Shown one piece after another: positions 34,380 to 43,135 of a DNA stretch of 64,000 nt. The notes beneath the pieces were generated by a model. The model saw nothing but the letters and a program-made list of their open reading frames with translations. It did not search any database and had not been told where the DNA came from. A program made the position numbers and the translations under genes. The stretch comes from Halopseudomonas xiamenensis (GTDB taxonomy: Bacteria; Pseudomonadota; Gammaproteobacteria; Pseudomonadales; Pseudomonadaceae), in the NCBI RefSeq assembly GCF_014219065.1, contig NZ_JACLGO010000015.1, positions 32,670-96,669 on the forward strand, given 5' to 3'. Positions within the stretch are counted from its first letter, which is position 1. Each line of letters opens with the position of its first letter.

Positions 34380-35030
34380 ATGAGCAAGCCGTCAACCCGA
34401 GCGGAACCTGGCAAGCGCAACACCATGAATCGACTGCTGGCCGCCGGCAGACAGATTTTTGCCCTGAAAGGTCTTGCAGGCGCCCGGGTAGAAGATATCG
34501 CCCGCGAAGCCAAGGTGACCAAACAGTTGGTCTATCATTATTACGGTTCCAAGGAAGTCTTGTTTTCAACCGTCCTGGATGACGCATCGCAGCAGATCAT
34601 GCAGGAACTGATCACGCTTGATATCGATGATCTGCCACCGGAAGAAGCGCTGCGAAGTTTGCTCCATTGCTGTTTTGACCAGTATATGAAAGATCCACAC
34701 CTGGGCGCGCTGGCCCTGGAGGGTATTCGTTTTCATAACGCGTCGGAGACCAGAAGCAACAGTTTTACCAGTGAATCCCCAGCGCTTGTCGTCAAGTTCT
34801 CAGCAGTTCTGAAGCGTGGAATGGAGACTGGTGTGTTCAGGCAGGGTATTGATGCCCGACTGCTTCTGGCGAGTTCCGCGCTGCTGATGTCAGGGGGGTT
34901 CACCAACCATTACACCATGTCAGTTCTCGTCGGGTTTGACACCACCTCGGAGGACGGCATGCGAATCTGGCGCGAACACTCGGCCAATCTCATTCTTGCC
35001 AGCATCATGCAGCAGCCTGTACGCCTGTAG
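34380..35030 (+). CDS. TetR/AcrR family regulator
   Basis: 216 residues. The helix-turn-helix reads VEDIAREAKVTKQLVYHYYGSKEVLF near residues 38-63, given in part, which is a well-preserved TetR DNA-binding domain. The C-terminal part is helical and probably binds a small hydrophobic ligand. GGAG lies 10 nt upstream of the ATG. It is divergent from the SDR at 33481 and convergent with the SDR at 35077. It probably represses its own gene and the SDR gene through 34304-34320. Confidence 0.93.
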   Translation: MSKPSTRAEPGKRNTMNRLLAAGRQIFALKGLAGARVEDIAREAKVTKQLVYHYYGSKEVLFSTVLDDASQQIMQELITLDIDDLPPEEALRSLLHCCFDQYMKDPHLGALALEGIRFHNASETRSNSFTSESPALVVKFSAVLKRGMETGVFRQGIDARLLLASSALLMSGGFTNHYTMSVLVGFDTTSEDGMRIWREHSANLILASIMQQPVRL

Positions 35031-35076
35031 CCCACTTCAGGCGTACAGGCGTATCAACCAACGCAGCGCCCGCTTA

Positions 35077-35910
35077 TTACATCCCGGTACGACCTTCCGA
35101 CTGCTCGAAGAAAGCACGCATCGCCACGAGCGACGGGGTGTGACTGCCAAAGCCGCCATCTGCTACCAGGGTGGTTCCGGTCACGAAGGATGACTCATCG
35201 CAGGCAAGAAACGCTACCACATCAGCGATCTGCCGCGGGGTTCCCAGTTCAGGGGTCAGGTGATTGTCGCGCAGAATACTGAGCAACTCCGGGGGCATGG
35301 AGCTGTGGGCATTTTCTGCAGGTGCCAAGCCAATCTGAACCGCATTTCCACGCACACCCAGCTTGCCATACTGCGCCGCTACCAGCTTGGGCAGCATGTT
35401 CAGCGCTGCCTTGGTTGTCGCGTAGCCCGTCAGGGACAGATCTCCCTGGGCACCCAGTCCAGAGGTGGCGAAAATTACCGAGCCTTTGCCCTGTTTCAGC
35501 ATCACCGGGATGACATGCTTGGAACACAGAACGGCACCGCGCAAATTGACTGCGACGGCGCAATCAAAAGCATCCATGTCCAAGTTACAGATATCGCGAT
35601 CCTTCTGACGCTGGCCCACGTCCAGAACCGCAGCGTTATTATGCAGCACGTCGATGCGGCCAAATCGGCTCATCACCTGCTCTACCATTGCCTTGACGTC
35701 GTCTTCACTGGATACGTCGGTGCGCAAGGCAATAGCCTGACCACCGGCTGATTCGATCTCTGCCGCGACACTCTCCGCCGCTTCCTGATTGATATCGACG
35801 ATCGCAACTGCTGCGCCATGGGAGGCTAGCACCCGTGCGCACTCAGCGCCCAGACCGCCTCCCGCACCGGTGATGATTGCTACACGATCCTTGAGCTTGT
35901 CTGTTGTCAT
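35077..35910 (-). CDS. SDR oxidoreductase
   Basis: A classical SDR of 277 residues: TGAGGGLG near residues 14-21, HNNAAVLD, catalytic Ser in TSGLGAQG, YATTK near residues 162-166, FVTGTTLVADGG near the end. The specificity Asp in AIVDINQ after the second strand suggests NAD(H). It is the last gene of the minus-strand operon that begins with DUF1302 at 44794, 37 nt after the enoyl-CoA hydratase gene. It would oxidise a hydroxyl made by hydration or hydroxylation. Confidence 0.92.
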   Translation of the reverse strand: MTTDKLKDRVAIITGAGGGLGAECARVLASHGAAVAIVDINQEAAESVAAEIESAGGQAIALRTDVSSEDDVKAMVEQVMSRFGRIDVLHNNAAVLDVGQRQKDRDICNLDMDAFDCAVAVNLRGAVLCSKHVIPVMLKQGKGSVIFATSGLGAQGDLSLTGYATTKAALNMLPKLVAAQYGKLGVRGNAVQIGLAPAENAHSSMPPELLSILRDNHLTPELGTPRQIADVVAFLACDESSFVTGTTLVADGGFGSHTPSLVAMRAFFEQSEGRTGM

Positions 35911-35947
35911 TTTATTGTTCTCTTGTCTTTATACGAGATGATCCGCT

Positions 35948-36760
35948 TCACTCACCGGTGAACTGTGGCGCTCGACGCTCGGCAAAGGCCAGCGCTGCCT
36001 CCTTGGCGTCCTTGGTGGTGGCCAGCAACGAAAAAAGATCCAGTTCGAGATCCAGGCCCTTCTTCAATTCGACTTCCAAGGCAGCGCGCGCTGCTCTTTT
36101 TGCATACACCGAGGCCATAGGTGATTTGCCAGAGATCTGCAACGCCAGCGCTGATACTTCCTCGAGCAGGGTCTCGGGGCTTTTAGCGACACGGGATACC
36201 AGCCCGATCTGCCATGCCCTTTCAGCATCCAGACGTTCGCCCGTAAGAAGCAGATCAAACGCATGACCCGGCGTTACCACTCGGCACAATCGCTGCGTTC
36301 CGCCGCCGCCGGGAATCAATCCCAGACCGGTTTCCGGCAACGCGAGCACCGCATCGGGCGACGCGAAACGGATATCACAGGCTAGCGCGAGTTCGAGGCC
36401 GCCACCCATGCAGTATCCGTGAATTGCGACGATAACCGGTTTACTGACCGCATCGACCGCCTCGATCCAGCGGGCATCCTCCATACGCTTGCGCACTTGA
36501 ATGGAAGTCTCAAGAGCGCGCTTTTCCTTGATGTCTGCCCCGGCGCAAAACCCTCGCTGGCCTTCACCACGGATCACTATGACATGAATCCTGGGGTCAT
36601 TCTCCAGGCGTTCGAGGGCCGCTGGTACACCTGCACGGATAGCGTCGTTGATGGCGTTGATCTGACCAGGACGGGTGAGCACTACCCATCCCACGGATCC
36701 GTTACAGTGCATCTGCACTGCTTCGTTGATTACTTCGGGCAGGCTTTCTTTAGTGCTCAT
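35948..36760 (-). CDS. Enoyl-CoA hydratase/isomerase (crotonase family)
   Basis: 270 residues with the crotonase fold. The oxyanion-hole segments are visible: FCAGADIKE near residues 67-75 and the second at YCMGGGLELALACD near 111-124. The downstream Glu position of hydratases is occupied by Glu in LPETGLGLIPGGGGTQRL. Hydration of a 2-enoyl-CoA, isomerisation or retro-Claisen cleavage of a ring are all possible. The start at 36760 is 1 nt beyond the stop of the VOC-like gene and has GAGGA upstream, which indicates coupling. Confidence 0.9.
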   Translation of the reverse strand: MSTKESLPEVINEAVQMHCNGSVGWVVLTRPGQINAINDAIRAGVPAALERLENDPRIHVIVIRGEGQRGFCAGADIKEKRALETSIQVRKRMEDARWIEAVDAVSKPVIVAIHGYCMGGGLELALACDIRFASPDAVLALPETGLGLIPGGGGTQRLCRVVTPGHAFDLLLTGERLDAERAWQIGLVSRVAKSPETLLEEVSALALQISGKSPMASVYAKRAARAALEVELKKGLDLELDLFSLLATTKDAKEAALAFAERRAPQFTGE

Positions 36761-36761
36761 A

Positions 36762-37727
36762 TCAGCATTCCTCGAACTCGAACAACTGCCCTCTGAGTTC
36801 AGAGGGATCAATCCTGATCAGCGACTTTCCGCCCACCGCATCGCATGAGTCGATCCAGCTGAATGCCGTGCCCCGAGCCCGGAGGTCTTCGGCCTTGGCA
36901 GCCAGGTCATTCACTGCAATACGAATGTAATAAGGCCCCGGCCCCCAACTGTTGAGGTAGAGTCCTGCGTCGCTGTTCCAGCGAGTCGCTTCAATGATGT
37001 CCAGCGTGGCGCTGTTCGCCAGGGTAAAGCCCATGCGCGCACGGCGGTATCCTTCGCCTTCGATAAGCTCGACGGGGCCCGAGGGTTCCCAGTCGAGATT
37101 CGCAGAGCAACGGCGAAGCGTCTCGTTAAGGTCGCGCACCAGATAGCCACGGGCAGACACACGCACCATATCACCGGGCTTCAAATCACGGGGCTGCGGA
37201 GCGGGCACCGAGAAGGTTTCAGCTGGCATCTGCAGCGGCTCCATAGGCATGATTTCTATGCACAAGCCACCATCGACGATGGGGTCATAGAAAGGTTTCT
37301 CAGGAGAGGCACCGAGCCACAGACGGTCAAACGGCATGTCGGGAGTGCGCTGCGCCATACGGAATGGAAGCCGTCTACGCATCAGCTTGCTGACCAGCGC
37401 GTCGAACTTGTCGCCATGCAGCGAAAGCACGATGGAATGAGTAAGCATTGGGCGGTGGCGTCCCTGATACTCCTTCAGACTTTCCAGAAAATCGTGAAAC
37501 ATCGGATCACCGGGGTTCGGACGATCAAGATGCCATTGTGGCTCGACGCGGGTCGGCGACACCGCCAGTGATTTGTGAACCCGCAGAAAATGAGCAATGT
37601 ACGGATGGTCATCAAAAGCCTGGCGCCAGCGCTCATGTTTGTATATTCCCAGCTTGTCGACCAGCAACTCAGTCATACCGTCTGGGTCTGGCACCATCAT
37701 GTCGGCGCTCATCAGCAATTCGAACAT
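36762..37727 (-). CDS. Two-domain VOC-like protein
   Basis: 321 residues. Both halves have the length and general strand pattern of a VOC module; the C-terminal half reads YYIRIAVNDLAAKAEDLRAR near residues 260-280 and ends SLIRIDPSELRGQLFEFEE, as in glyoxalase/extradiol-type folds. The metal ligands are not obvious, so enzymatic activity is uncertain. GGAG 6 nt before the ATG at 37727 supports that start over 37739. It sits between the RND exporter and the enoyl-CoA hydratase genes and is probably cotranscribed with both. It could be a dioxygenase, an epimerase or a binding protein. Confidence 0.6.
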   Translation of the reverse strand: MFELLMSADMMVPDPDGMTELLVDKLGIYKHERWRQAFDDHPYIAHFLRVHKSLAVSPTRVEPQWHLDRPNPGDPMFHDFLESLKEYQGRHRPMLTHSIVLSLHGDKFDALVSKLMRRRLPFRMAQRTPDMPFDRLWLGASPEKPFYDPIVDGGLCIEIMPMEPLQMPAETFSVPAPQPRDLKPGDMVRVSARGYLVRDLNETLRRCSANLDWEPSGPVELIEGEGYRRARMGFTLANSATLDIIEATRWNSDAGLYLNSWGPGPYYIRIAVNDLAAKAEDLRARGTAFSWIDSCDAVGGKSLIRIDPSELRGQLFEFEEC

Positions 37728-37801
37728 CTTTATCTCCATCTCTTACGGGAGCGAATAAAATCCAGGGTTAGGTTGAAAGCGCCATTCCCTAGCGCTGCAT
37801 T

Positions 37802-40318
37802 TCAGTTAGTGTTCACCAGCTCCTGCTTGTAGCGTCCCGGTCCGGATGCTGACGGCTCGACGGGCGCTTCCGCCGGCGACGCAACTTCGCCACCTTTGTG
37901 GTTCTCCGTACCCACGTTTCTGAGCAGAAAGTGAGACAGGGCAGGAATCAGGATCAGGGCACCGAGCATGTTCCACAGGAACATGAACGTCAGCAGAATG
38001 CCCATGTCAGCCTGGAACTTGATGGGTGACCATGCCCAGGTGATTACACCTGCCGCCATAGTCAAACCGATCAGTGCCACCACTTTCCCGGTGAAATCCA
38101 GCGAGCGGCGGTAGGCTACAGCCAACGACTCGCCGCGAGCCTGGACGGCCAGCTGCACACTGAGCAGATAGAGCGCGTAATCGACGCCTACACCCACGCC
38201 TACCGCCATGACCGGAAGGGTGGCAACTTTGAGACCGATACCCAGCCAGACCATCAGTGCTTTACAGATGATGGTGGTCATGATCAGCGGGATAAGCGCA
38301 ACCAGGGTCGCGCGGATGCTGCGGAAGGTGATGAGACACAGCAACGCAGTGGCACCGTATACGGCGAAATACATGACCAGGATGCCACGGCGAACTTCGA
38401 TGTTGGTTGCCGCCTCGATACCTGCATTACCCGCTGCCAGCAGAAACTCTACCGGCCGCTCGGCGTCCGGCCCGGTATTGAATTTCGCAGCAAAGTCCTC
38501 GACTTCATTCAACACCCCGGTCAGCGTATCGGCCTTGTGGTCGGTCAGATAGGCAATCAGGGGGGTAACTGAACAGTCCTGATTGGTAGTACCTGGCGAG
38601 GAAATCATAGCGGCATCGACCGAGGCATTGGTAATCGCCTGATCTCGGCTGATGGTCAGCCATTTGGCGCTACCTTCAGCCATACCTGAGGTCATGAAAC
38701 GGACAGTGTCGGCCAGTGAGGTGGTTGTCTGTACCCCCTCGGTCTGCCGCAGGCGCCAGGCAAGCTTATCCATGGTCTGGAGTGGCCCAAAGAAACGACA
38801 TCCATCGGGATCGGTCTTCATGATGACCACGAATTGGTCGCTGGACAGACCATAGTTGGTCGTGATGAAAGCATTATCCAGGTTGTAGCGCGAGTCCGGA
38901 CGCAGCTCCGGCGCACCCGGATCCAGATCACCTATCTTCAGATCCAGCATAACAGCAGAGCTGACTACCGTTACCAGCAACGAGACGCACACCGCAGCGA
39001 TTGCCCACTTGCGTTCAGTAAACTTGTTCAGGCCTTGCCACACCCTGCCCTGCCAGCTGCGGTTCTGCTGTATGTTCTTGTCTTTTTCGATAGCAATCCG
39101 CGCCGCTTTCTTGCTGACGCCTATGTATGACAAGGCAACCGGAATCAGAATGAGTTTGGTGAAGATCAGAACCGTGACACCGATACTGGTTGTCAGCGCC
39201 AAGTCCCGGATAACAGGAATATCGATGATGGCCAGAACGGCGAACCCCACTACGTTTACCAGCAGTGCTGTCAACCCGGTCAGAAACAGCCGTCGGAAGG
39301 TATAACGCGCAGCGACATACTTATGGGTTCCGCGGCCGATATCCTGCAGGATCCCGTTCATTTTCTGGGTGCCGTGGGAAAGGCCTATCGAGAAGATCAG
39401 GAAGGGTACCAGAATGGAATAGGGATCCAGCTCATAGCCGAGCAACTGCATCAGCCCGAGAAGCCAGACAACCCCCGTCACCGCTATACTCACCAGTAAC
39501 AGGGTACTGCGAACGCAGTGGGTATACAGATACACAAAGAGCGCGGCCACCAGCACGGATATGCCGAAGAACATCATTACCGCCTGAAGTCCTTCGATCA
39601 GATCACCGACCAGTTTACTGAAGCCGACGATATGAATCCCCACGCTGTCGCTTTCAAATGACCTGATCTTCTCCTCTAACTGTTTCGAGAACTCACTGTA
39701 ATCCAAGGGCTCGCCGGTCTGGGGATGGGTTTCCAACAGAGGCGCCAGGATCATGCTGGATCTTGAGTCATTGGCGACCAGGCTACCCAACAACCCTGCA
39801 CGCGTAATATTACGTCTCAGCGCGCTGATACTCGCTAGGCTACCGTCGTAATCAGAAGGCATGACCGCACCGCCGCTGATGCCTTCTTCAGTGACTTCGC
39901 GCCACCGTACGATAGGCATCCACAGTGATCGCATCCAGGATCGGTCAATGCCGGGAATCAGATAAAGCGTGTCATTTACGTCCTGCAACACCTGCAGATA
40001 TTCCGGGTCATAAATATCTCCACTCTTGCTGCTAACCACCACGCGAATATTATTACCCAGGCCCGGGAGCTCGTTCTTGTGTTCGAGGTAATTCTGGATA
40101 TAGGGATTATTAACCGGAATCATGCGTTCGAAACTGGCATTGACATCCAGCTTCGTGGCAAAGCTGCCCAGCACAATGGTTATCAGAACACAACTCAGAA
40201 GAACCAGCATCCGATTATGAAAAATAATGCGCTCAAACAGGCCACCCGAGCTTTTGTCGAAGTCTTGTAGGTCACGTACTACCGGCATCCCGTTATTGTT
40301 ATTACTCAATTCGACCAT
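37802..40318 (-). CDS. RND/MMPL-family lipid-type exporter
   Basis: 838 residues with about 12 membrane helices: one near residues 36-56, a large periplasmic loop, five to six helices near 235-400, a second helix around 440-460 with another periplasmic loop, then a second helical bundle near 640-800. This is the internally duplicated layout of MMPL/HpnN transporters, without the partner proteins of tripartite drug pumps. Such proteins move hydrophobic molecules between membranes. The ATG at 40318 is preferred because GGAG lies 6 nt upstream. It belongs to a conserved neighbourhood DUF1302-DUF1329-YCF48-RND. Its first codons carry a CA motif (40293-40305). Confidence 0.9.
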   Translation of the reverse strand: MVELSNNNNGMPVVRDLQDFDKSSGGLFERIIFHNRMLVLLSCVLITIVLGSFATKLDVNASFERMIPVNNPYIQNYLEHKNELPGLGNNIRVVVSSKSGDIYDPEYLQVLQDVNDTLYLIPGIDRSWMRSLWMPIVRWREVTEEGISGGAVMPSDYDGSLASISALRRNITRAGLLGSLVANDSRSSMILAPLLETHPQTGEPLDYSEFSKQLEEKIRSFESDSVGIHIVGFSKLVGDLIEGLQAVMMFFGISVLVAALFVYLYTHCVRSTLLLVSIAVTGVVWLLGLMQLLGYELDPYSILVPFLIFSIGLSHGTQKMNGILQDIGRGTHKYVAARYTFRRLFLTGLTALLVNVVGFAVLAIIDIPVIRDLALTTSIGVTVLIFTKLILIPVALSYIGVSKKAARIAIEKDKNIQQNRSWQGRVWQGLNKFTERKWAIAAVCVSLLVTVVSSAVMLDLKIGDLDPGAPELRPDSRYNLDNAFITTNYGLSSDQFVVIMKTDPDGCRFFGPLQTMDKLAWRLRQTEGVQTTTSLADTVRFMTSGMAEGSAKWLTISRDQAITNASVDAAMISSPGTTNQDCSVTPLIAYLTDHKADTLTGVLNEVEDFAAKFNTGPDAERPVEFLLAAGNAGIEAATNIEVRRGILVMYFAVYGATALLCLITFRSIRATLVALIPLIMTTIICKALMVWLGIGLKVATLPVMAVGVGVGVDYALYLLSVQLAVQARGESLAVAYRRSLDFTGKVVALIGLTMAAGVITWAWSPIKFQADMGILLTFMFLWNMLGALILIPALSHFLLRNVGTENHKGGEVASPAEAPVEPSASGPGRYKQELVNTN
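40293..40305 (-). promoter_or_regulatory. CA motif in the first codons of the RND gene
   Basis: GTAATAACAATAA on the minus strand gives overlapping AANAANAA matches just after the start codon. Confidence 0.4.
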
Positions 40319-40439
40319 TTCTTTCTCCAAAGGCCTTAGTGCACATACAAGACATGTAGCGTCAGTGCGTCCTGGATGAAAACTTCATTGATACCAATAA
40401 GCGTTCCTGAGCCAGCCACCCTGTTCTCTTGATAAGGAG

Positions 40440-40462
40440 GGTAGTAGCGGCGTGGTACTACC
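40440..40462 (-). other. Stem-loop between the YCF48-like and RND genes
   Basis: GGTAGTA pairs with TACTACC (7 bp, 9-nt loop) without a T-run on the transcribed strand. It may process or stabilise the mRNA between two operon genes; the gap is otherwise 169 nt without a gene. Confidence 0.35.
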
Positions 40463-40487
40463 ATCAATTACCTGATACCGGCATTAA

Positions 40488-41636
40488 CTAATTGAGTTTG
40501 CTGATATCAATCTTTCGGACGCCGGAGAATTGAGTAACCATCAACTCTCTTGAACCGTCCACCATGGCCGCAGAGGACACCTCTCCGCTGAAGGGCACTT
40601 CCAGTCTGGCCGTTTCGAGATTACGGGAATCGAGTCGTATCAACTCTCCGCGCTGACTAACCAATATAAAGTGGTTGGGGCCGTCTTCCAGGCAATCCAC
40701 CAGACTGGCCTGCTGTTGAGTGTCCACTCGATCCCAGCTCAGGCCCTCATTTCTGCTGACATACAAATTGCCCCGCAGACCGTACGCCATGACCAGACCG
40801 TCACGTACGTGCACTCCAAAAAAAGTACCGGTATAGAGCGTTTCTACCCGGACGAAACGACCCAGCCCCCGATCCAAGCGCATGACCAGACCCTGCTCAC
40901 CGCTTATGTAAGCTTGCTCACCGTGCATATCGATACTGTACAAATGCATGCGCCGCTCGTTTTCGGTGCGCTCGATCCATGGCTGCCACGTCATACCGTC
41001 ATCAATGGTGTGTAGCAGCATGCCAAAAGCACCCAGCAGAAAGCCTTCTCCGTTGTCGTTGATGAACACATCCAGAAAAGGCGTGGCCATGACATCGGGA
41101 TCGGACGAGGTGCTCAGAGCCAGATCTACTTCTCCCAGTAGGCTTTCAGCTTCATACTCATCGATGCCAGCAGCGGTGGAATAGTGCTCTCTCAACAGCG
41201 TCACCAAGCTACGACCGTCCAACCGAACTTCCCACGATTTGCCGCCATCAGTTGTGGCGAGCAGAACGGAATCATGCCCGACAGCCCAGCCATGCAGCTC
41301 ATCACGAAAATGTACCTGCACGAGATCACTGGCCACGGGACTGGTGGAGGGGCTCCAGCTGTTACCGCCATCGCTGGAAATCATGATCAATCCGCGCAGC
41401 CCCACACTGACAAGATTGCCGCCGGCCTGCGCTATTGCCACAGCGGGCTGGGGACGGCTCAGATCCTGAATGATGGAAGGCTGCTCAAGCGGATCATGGA
41501 GACCGCGTGAAGACTCGCTTTTCGTTTCGGAGGCCAGGACTGAAAAGGAACCCAACCCAAGACACAGGAAGCAGGCAGTTGCGAGAGAGATCGATCTCGT
41601 GGCTGGGGGATATTTCAACCAGCAGGATATAGTCAT
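40488..41636 (-). CDS. YCF48/BNR-repeat exported protein
   Basis: 382 residues with an N-terminal signal peptide (long basic start, hydrophobic core, cleavage near LASETK at residue 39). The mature part is a beta-propeller of the YCF48/sortilin type: repeated strands with WS and DGGxSW motifs (SSDGGNSWSP, TTDGGKSWEV, IDDGMTWQPW, SRNEGLSWDR). Despite the photosystem assembly name, bacterial members occur with RND exporters and DUF1329/DUF1302 proteins and probably act as periplasmic scaffolds or adaptors. The ATG at 41636 has GAGGA upstream. The gene lies between DUF1329 copy 4 and the RND gene. Confidence 0.88.
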   Translation of the reverse strand: MTISCWLKYPPATRSISLATACFLCLGLGSFSVLASETKSESSRGLHDPLEQPSIIQDLSRPQPAVAIAQAGGNLVSVGLRGLIMISSDGGNSWSPSTSPVASDLVQVHFRDELHGWAVGHDSVLLATTDGGKSWEVRLDGRSLVTLLREHYSTAAGIDEYEAESLLGEVDLALSTSSDPDVMATPFLDVFINDNGEGFLLGAFGMLLHTIDDGMTWQPWIERTENERRMHLYSIDMHGEQAYISGEQGLVMRLDRGLGRFVRVETLYTGTFFGVHVRDGLVMAYGLRGNLYVSRNEGLSWDRVDTQQQASLVDCLEDGPNHFILVSQRGELIRLDSRNLETARLEVPFSGEVSSAAMVDGSRELMVTQFSGVRKIDISKLN

Positions 41637-41674
41637 TATTCTTATCCTCAATAATCCAGACGCGTCTTGGGCTT

Positions 41675-41705
41675 GAACAGCGTCGCCGAGTGGCGACAGC
41701 TGTTC
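41675..41705 (-). other. Strong stem-loop between DUF1329 copy 4 and the YCF48-like gene
   Basis: GAACAGC-(T)-GTCGCC pairs with GGCGAC-GCTGTTC around a 4-nt loop, with one bulge. No T-run; probably an mRNA processing or stability element that lets the DUF genes be expressed above the downstream genes. Confidence 0.5.
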
Positions 41706-41746
41706 CCGGTAGCGCTCCCCCTGGGACCGCACCGTGACTGCTTGAG

Positions 41747-43111
41747 TTACCGTACGCTTTCTCGAGAAACGATGGCTTCAGGATTCAGCTCTCGCTCGGA
41801 CCGAGGTGATTCGAGCACCTTGTAGCCACCGGACAGAGCGTCATTGATCAAGCCATACATGCCTCGATTGAAGTCATAAATGACATGTTTGACGATGTAG
41901 GGAATATCGTGATCATAGAACTGAACACCACCCAGCATCATGGATCGATAAAGCTGACCACTCTGATCCCAAGCGTCATACAGACCGGCGCCATAGGTGT
42001 CTTCATCGAGGTAGTAGGTTCGTTTGCTGTAGACATGACGACGACCTTCTTTCAGCGTCGCTTCCACTTCCCAGACGCGGTGCAGCTCCCAGCGTTCACA
42101 CTCTGGATTCAGATGTGATGCCATCAGCTGAGTATCGGCATTGCAGTCAAAATACAGCTCGTAGTTGTTATACGGGATATACATCTCTTTCTTGCCGACC
42201 AATTTGAAGTCGAAGCGATCCTGCATACCCGAGAACATGAACAGCTCATCGAACAACTCGATCCCGCCCATGCTGGCAACCGGTGTGTCATAGGCAAATT
42301 CTGGAGCAAGTTTGACGCGACGCTGCCCTGGGGTATAACTCCACGCGCGTCGTGCTCGACTGGTAGGGTCGAGAAAATCCGTATAGCCGGTCATTTCACC
42401 AGCTCGACGGGCCGGTTCCTTGGTGACCGAGTACACCCGCGTGTACATCTGCTCGTCACGACCGGGCACATCCATCTGGTAGAACGGCCGCTCGACAAAG
42501 GTTGCCTGTTCCGACGCCTTAGTTACCGAGCCATTTGACGCGACGATCCAGCTGTTCGACGACGAGGTGGTAGTGCCAAACTTTCCGTCGTTGTAGCGCA
42601 CCTGCTGGTTCCACATCACCTCATTCCCCGTCTTCGGGATCGGGAAAGGGACTCCACCCCGGCAGGCGGGATCAAGAGCGAGCCCGTCCTTGAGGGTGGA
42701 GCATTCGGTTGCGTTGCGAACGGATGCGTCTAGAACTTCCTGCGGCAGAGCTGCGGTGCGGTGTGTCGGAAAGATATCCATATAATACTCAGGATTTCTC
42801 TTCAGCAGCTCAATCTGGCCCTCACTCAGCTTGTCCGCATGTTGAGCATAATTGCTGGCATCAATGCGAAAAAGAGGCTGTTCATCCTTGAACGGGTTTA
42901 CCCAGTAACCACTGCCCGGCTCGAAGCCAGCAGGTGCCTCGCGCAGCCCACCCTCGAAGGCAGGAATGGTTCCCGCCTCATTTCCGGCCTGAATAGCGCC
43001 GGTCAAGGTCAGCGACTTGCCGAGCTCGGCTGCTTCCTCAGGTGAAACGGCAGCTATTGCAAAGGCTGACACTCCACTGAGAACCAAGCCGAAAGCGAGT
43101 TGGAATTTCAT
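41747..43111 (-). CDS. DUF1329 envelope protein, copy 4
   Basis: 454 residues with a signal peptide ending near residue 20 (AFAIA). The core is intact (ARRAWSYTPGQRRVKLAPEF near residues 256-275, FDELFMFSGMQDRFD, CERWELHRVWEVEATLK, YYLDEDTYGAGLYDAWDQ). It is closest to copy 2 at 21312, so the two may come from a module duplication. GGAG precedes the ATG. It follows DUF1302 copy 2 by 24 nt and precedes the YCF48-like gene. Confidence 0.93.
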   Translation of the reverse strand: MKFQLAFGLVLSGVSAFAIAAVSPEEAAELGKSLTLTGAIQAGNEAGTIPAFEGGLREAPAGFEPGSGYWVNPFKDEQPLFRIDASNYAQHADKLSEGQIELLKRNPEYYMDIFPTHRTAALPQEVLDASVRNATECSTLKDGLALDPACRGGVPFPIPKTGNEVMWNQQVRYNDGKFGTTTSSSNSWIVASNGSVTKASEQATFVERPFYQMDVPGRDEQMYTRVYSVTKEPARRAGEMTGYTDFLDPTSRARRAWSYTPGQRRVKLAPEFAYDTPVASMGGIELFDELFMFSGMQDRFDFKLVGKKEMYIPYNNYELYFDCNADTQLMASHLNPECERWELHRVWEVEATLKEGRRHVYSKRTYYLDEDTYGAGLYDAWDQSGQLYRSMMLGGVQFYDHDIPYIVKHVIYDFNRGMYGLINDALSGGYKVLESPRSERELNPEAIVSRESVR

Positions 43112-43135
43112 AGACGTTCTCCGTTCTTATGTTTA

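Noticed and set aside
40488..41636. Photosystem II assembly factor
   Set aside because: The fold name comes from YCF48, but the protein is exported and lies in an envelope operon of a non-photosynthetic bacterium.
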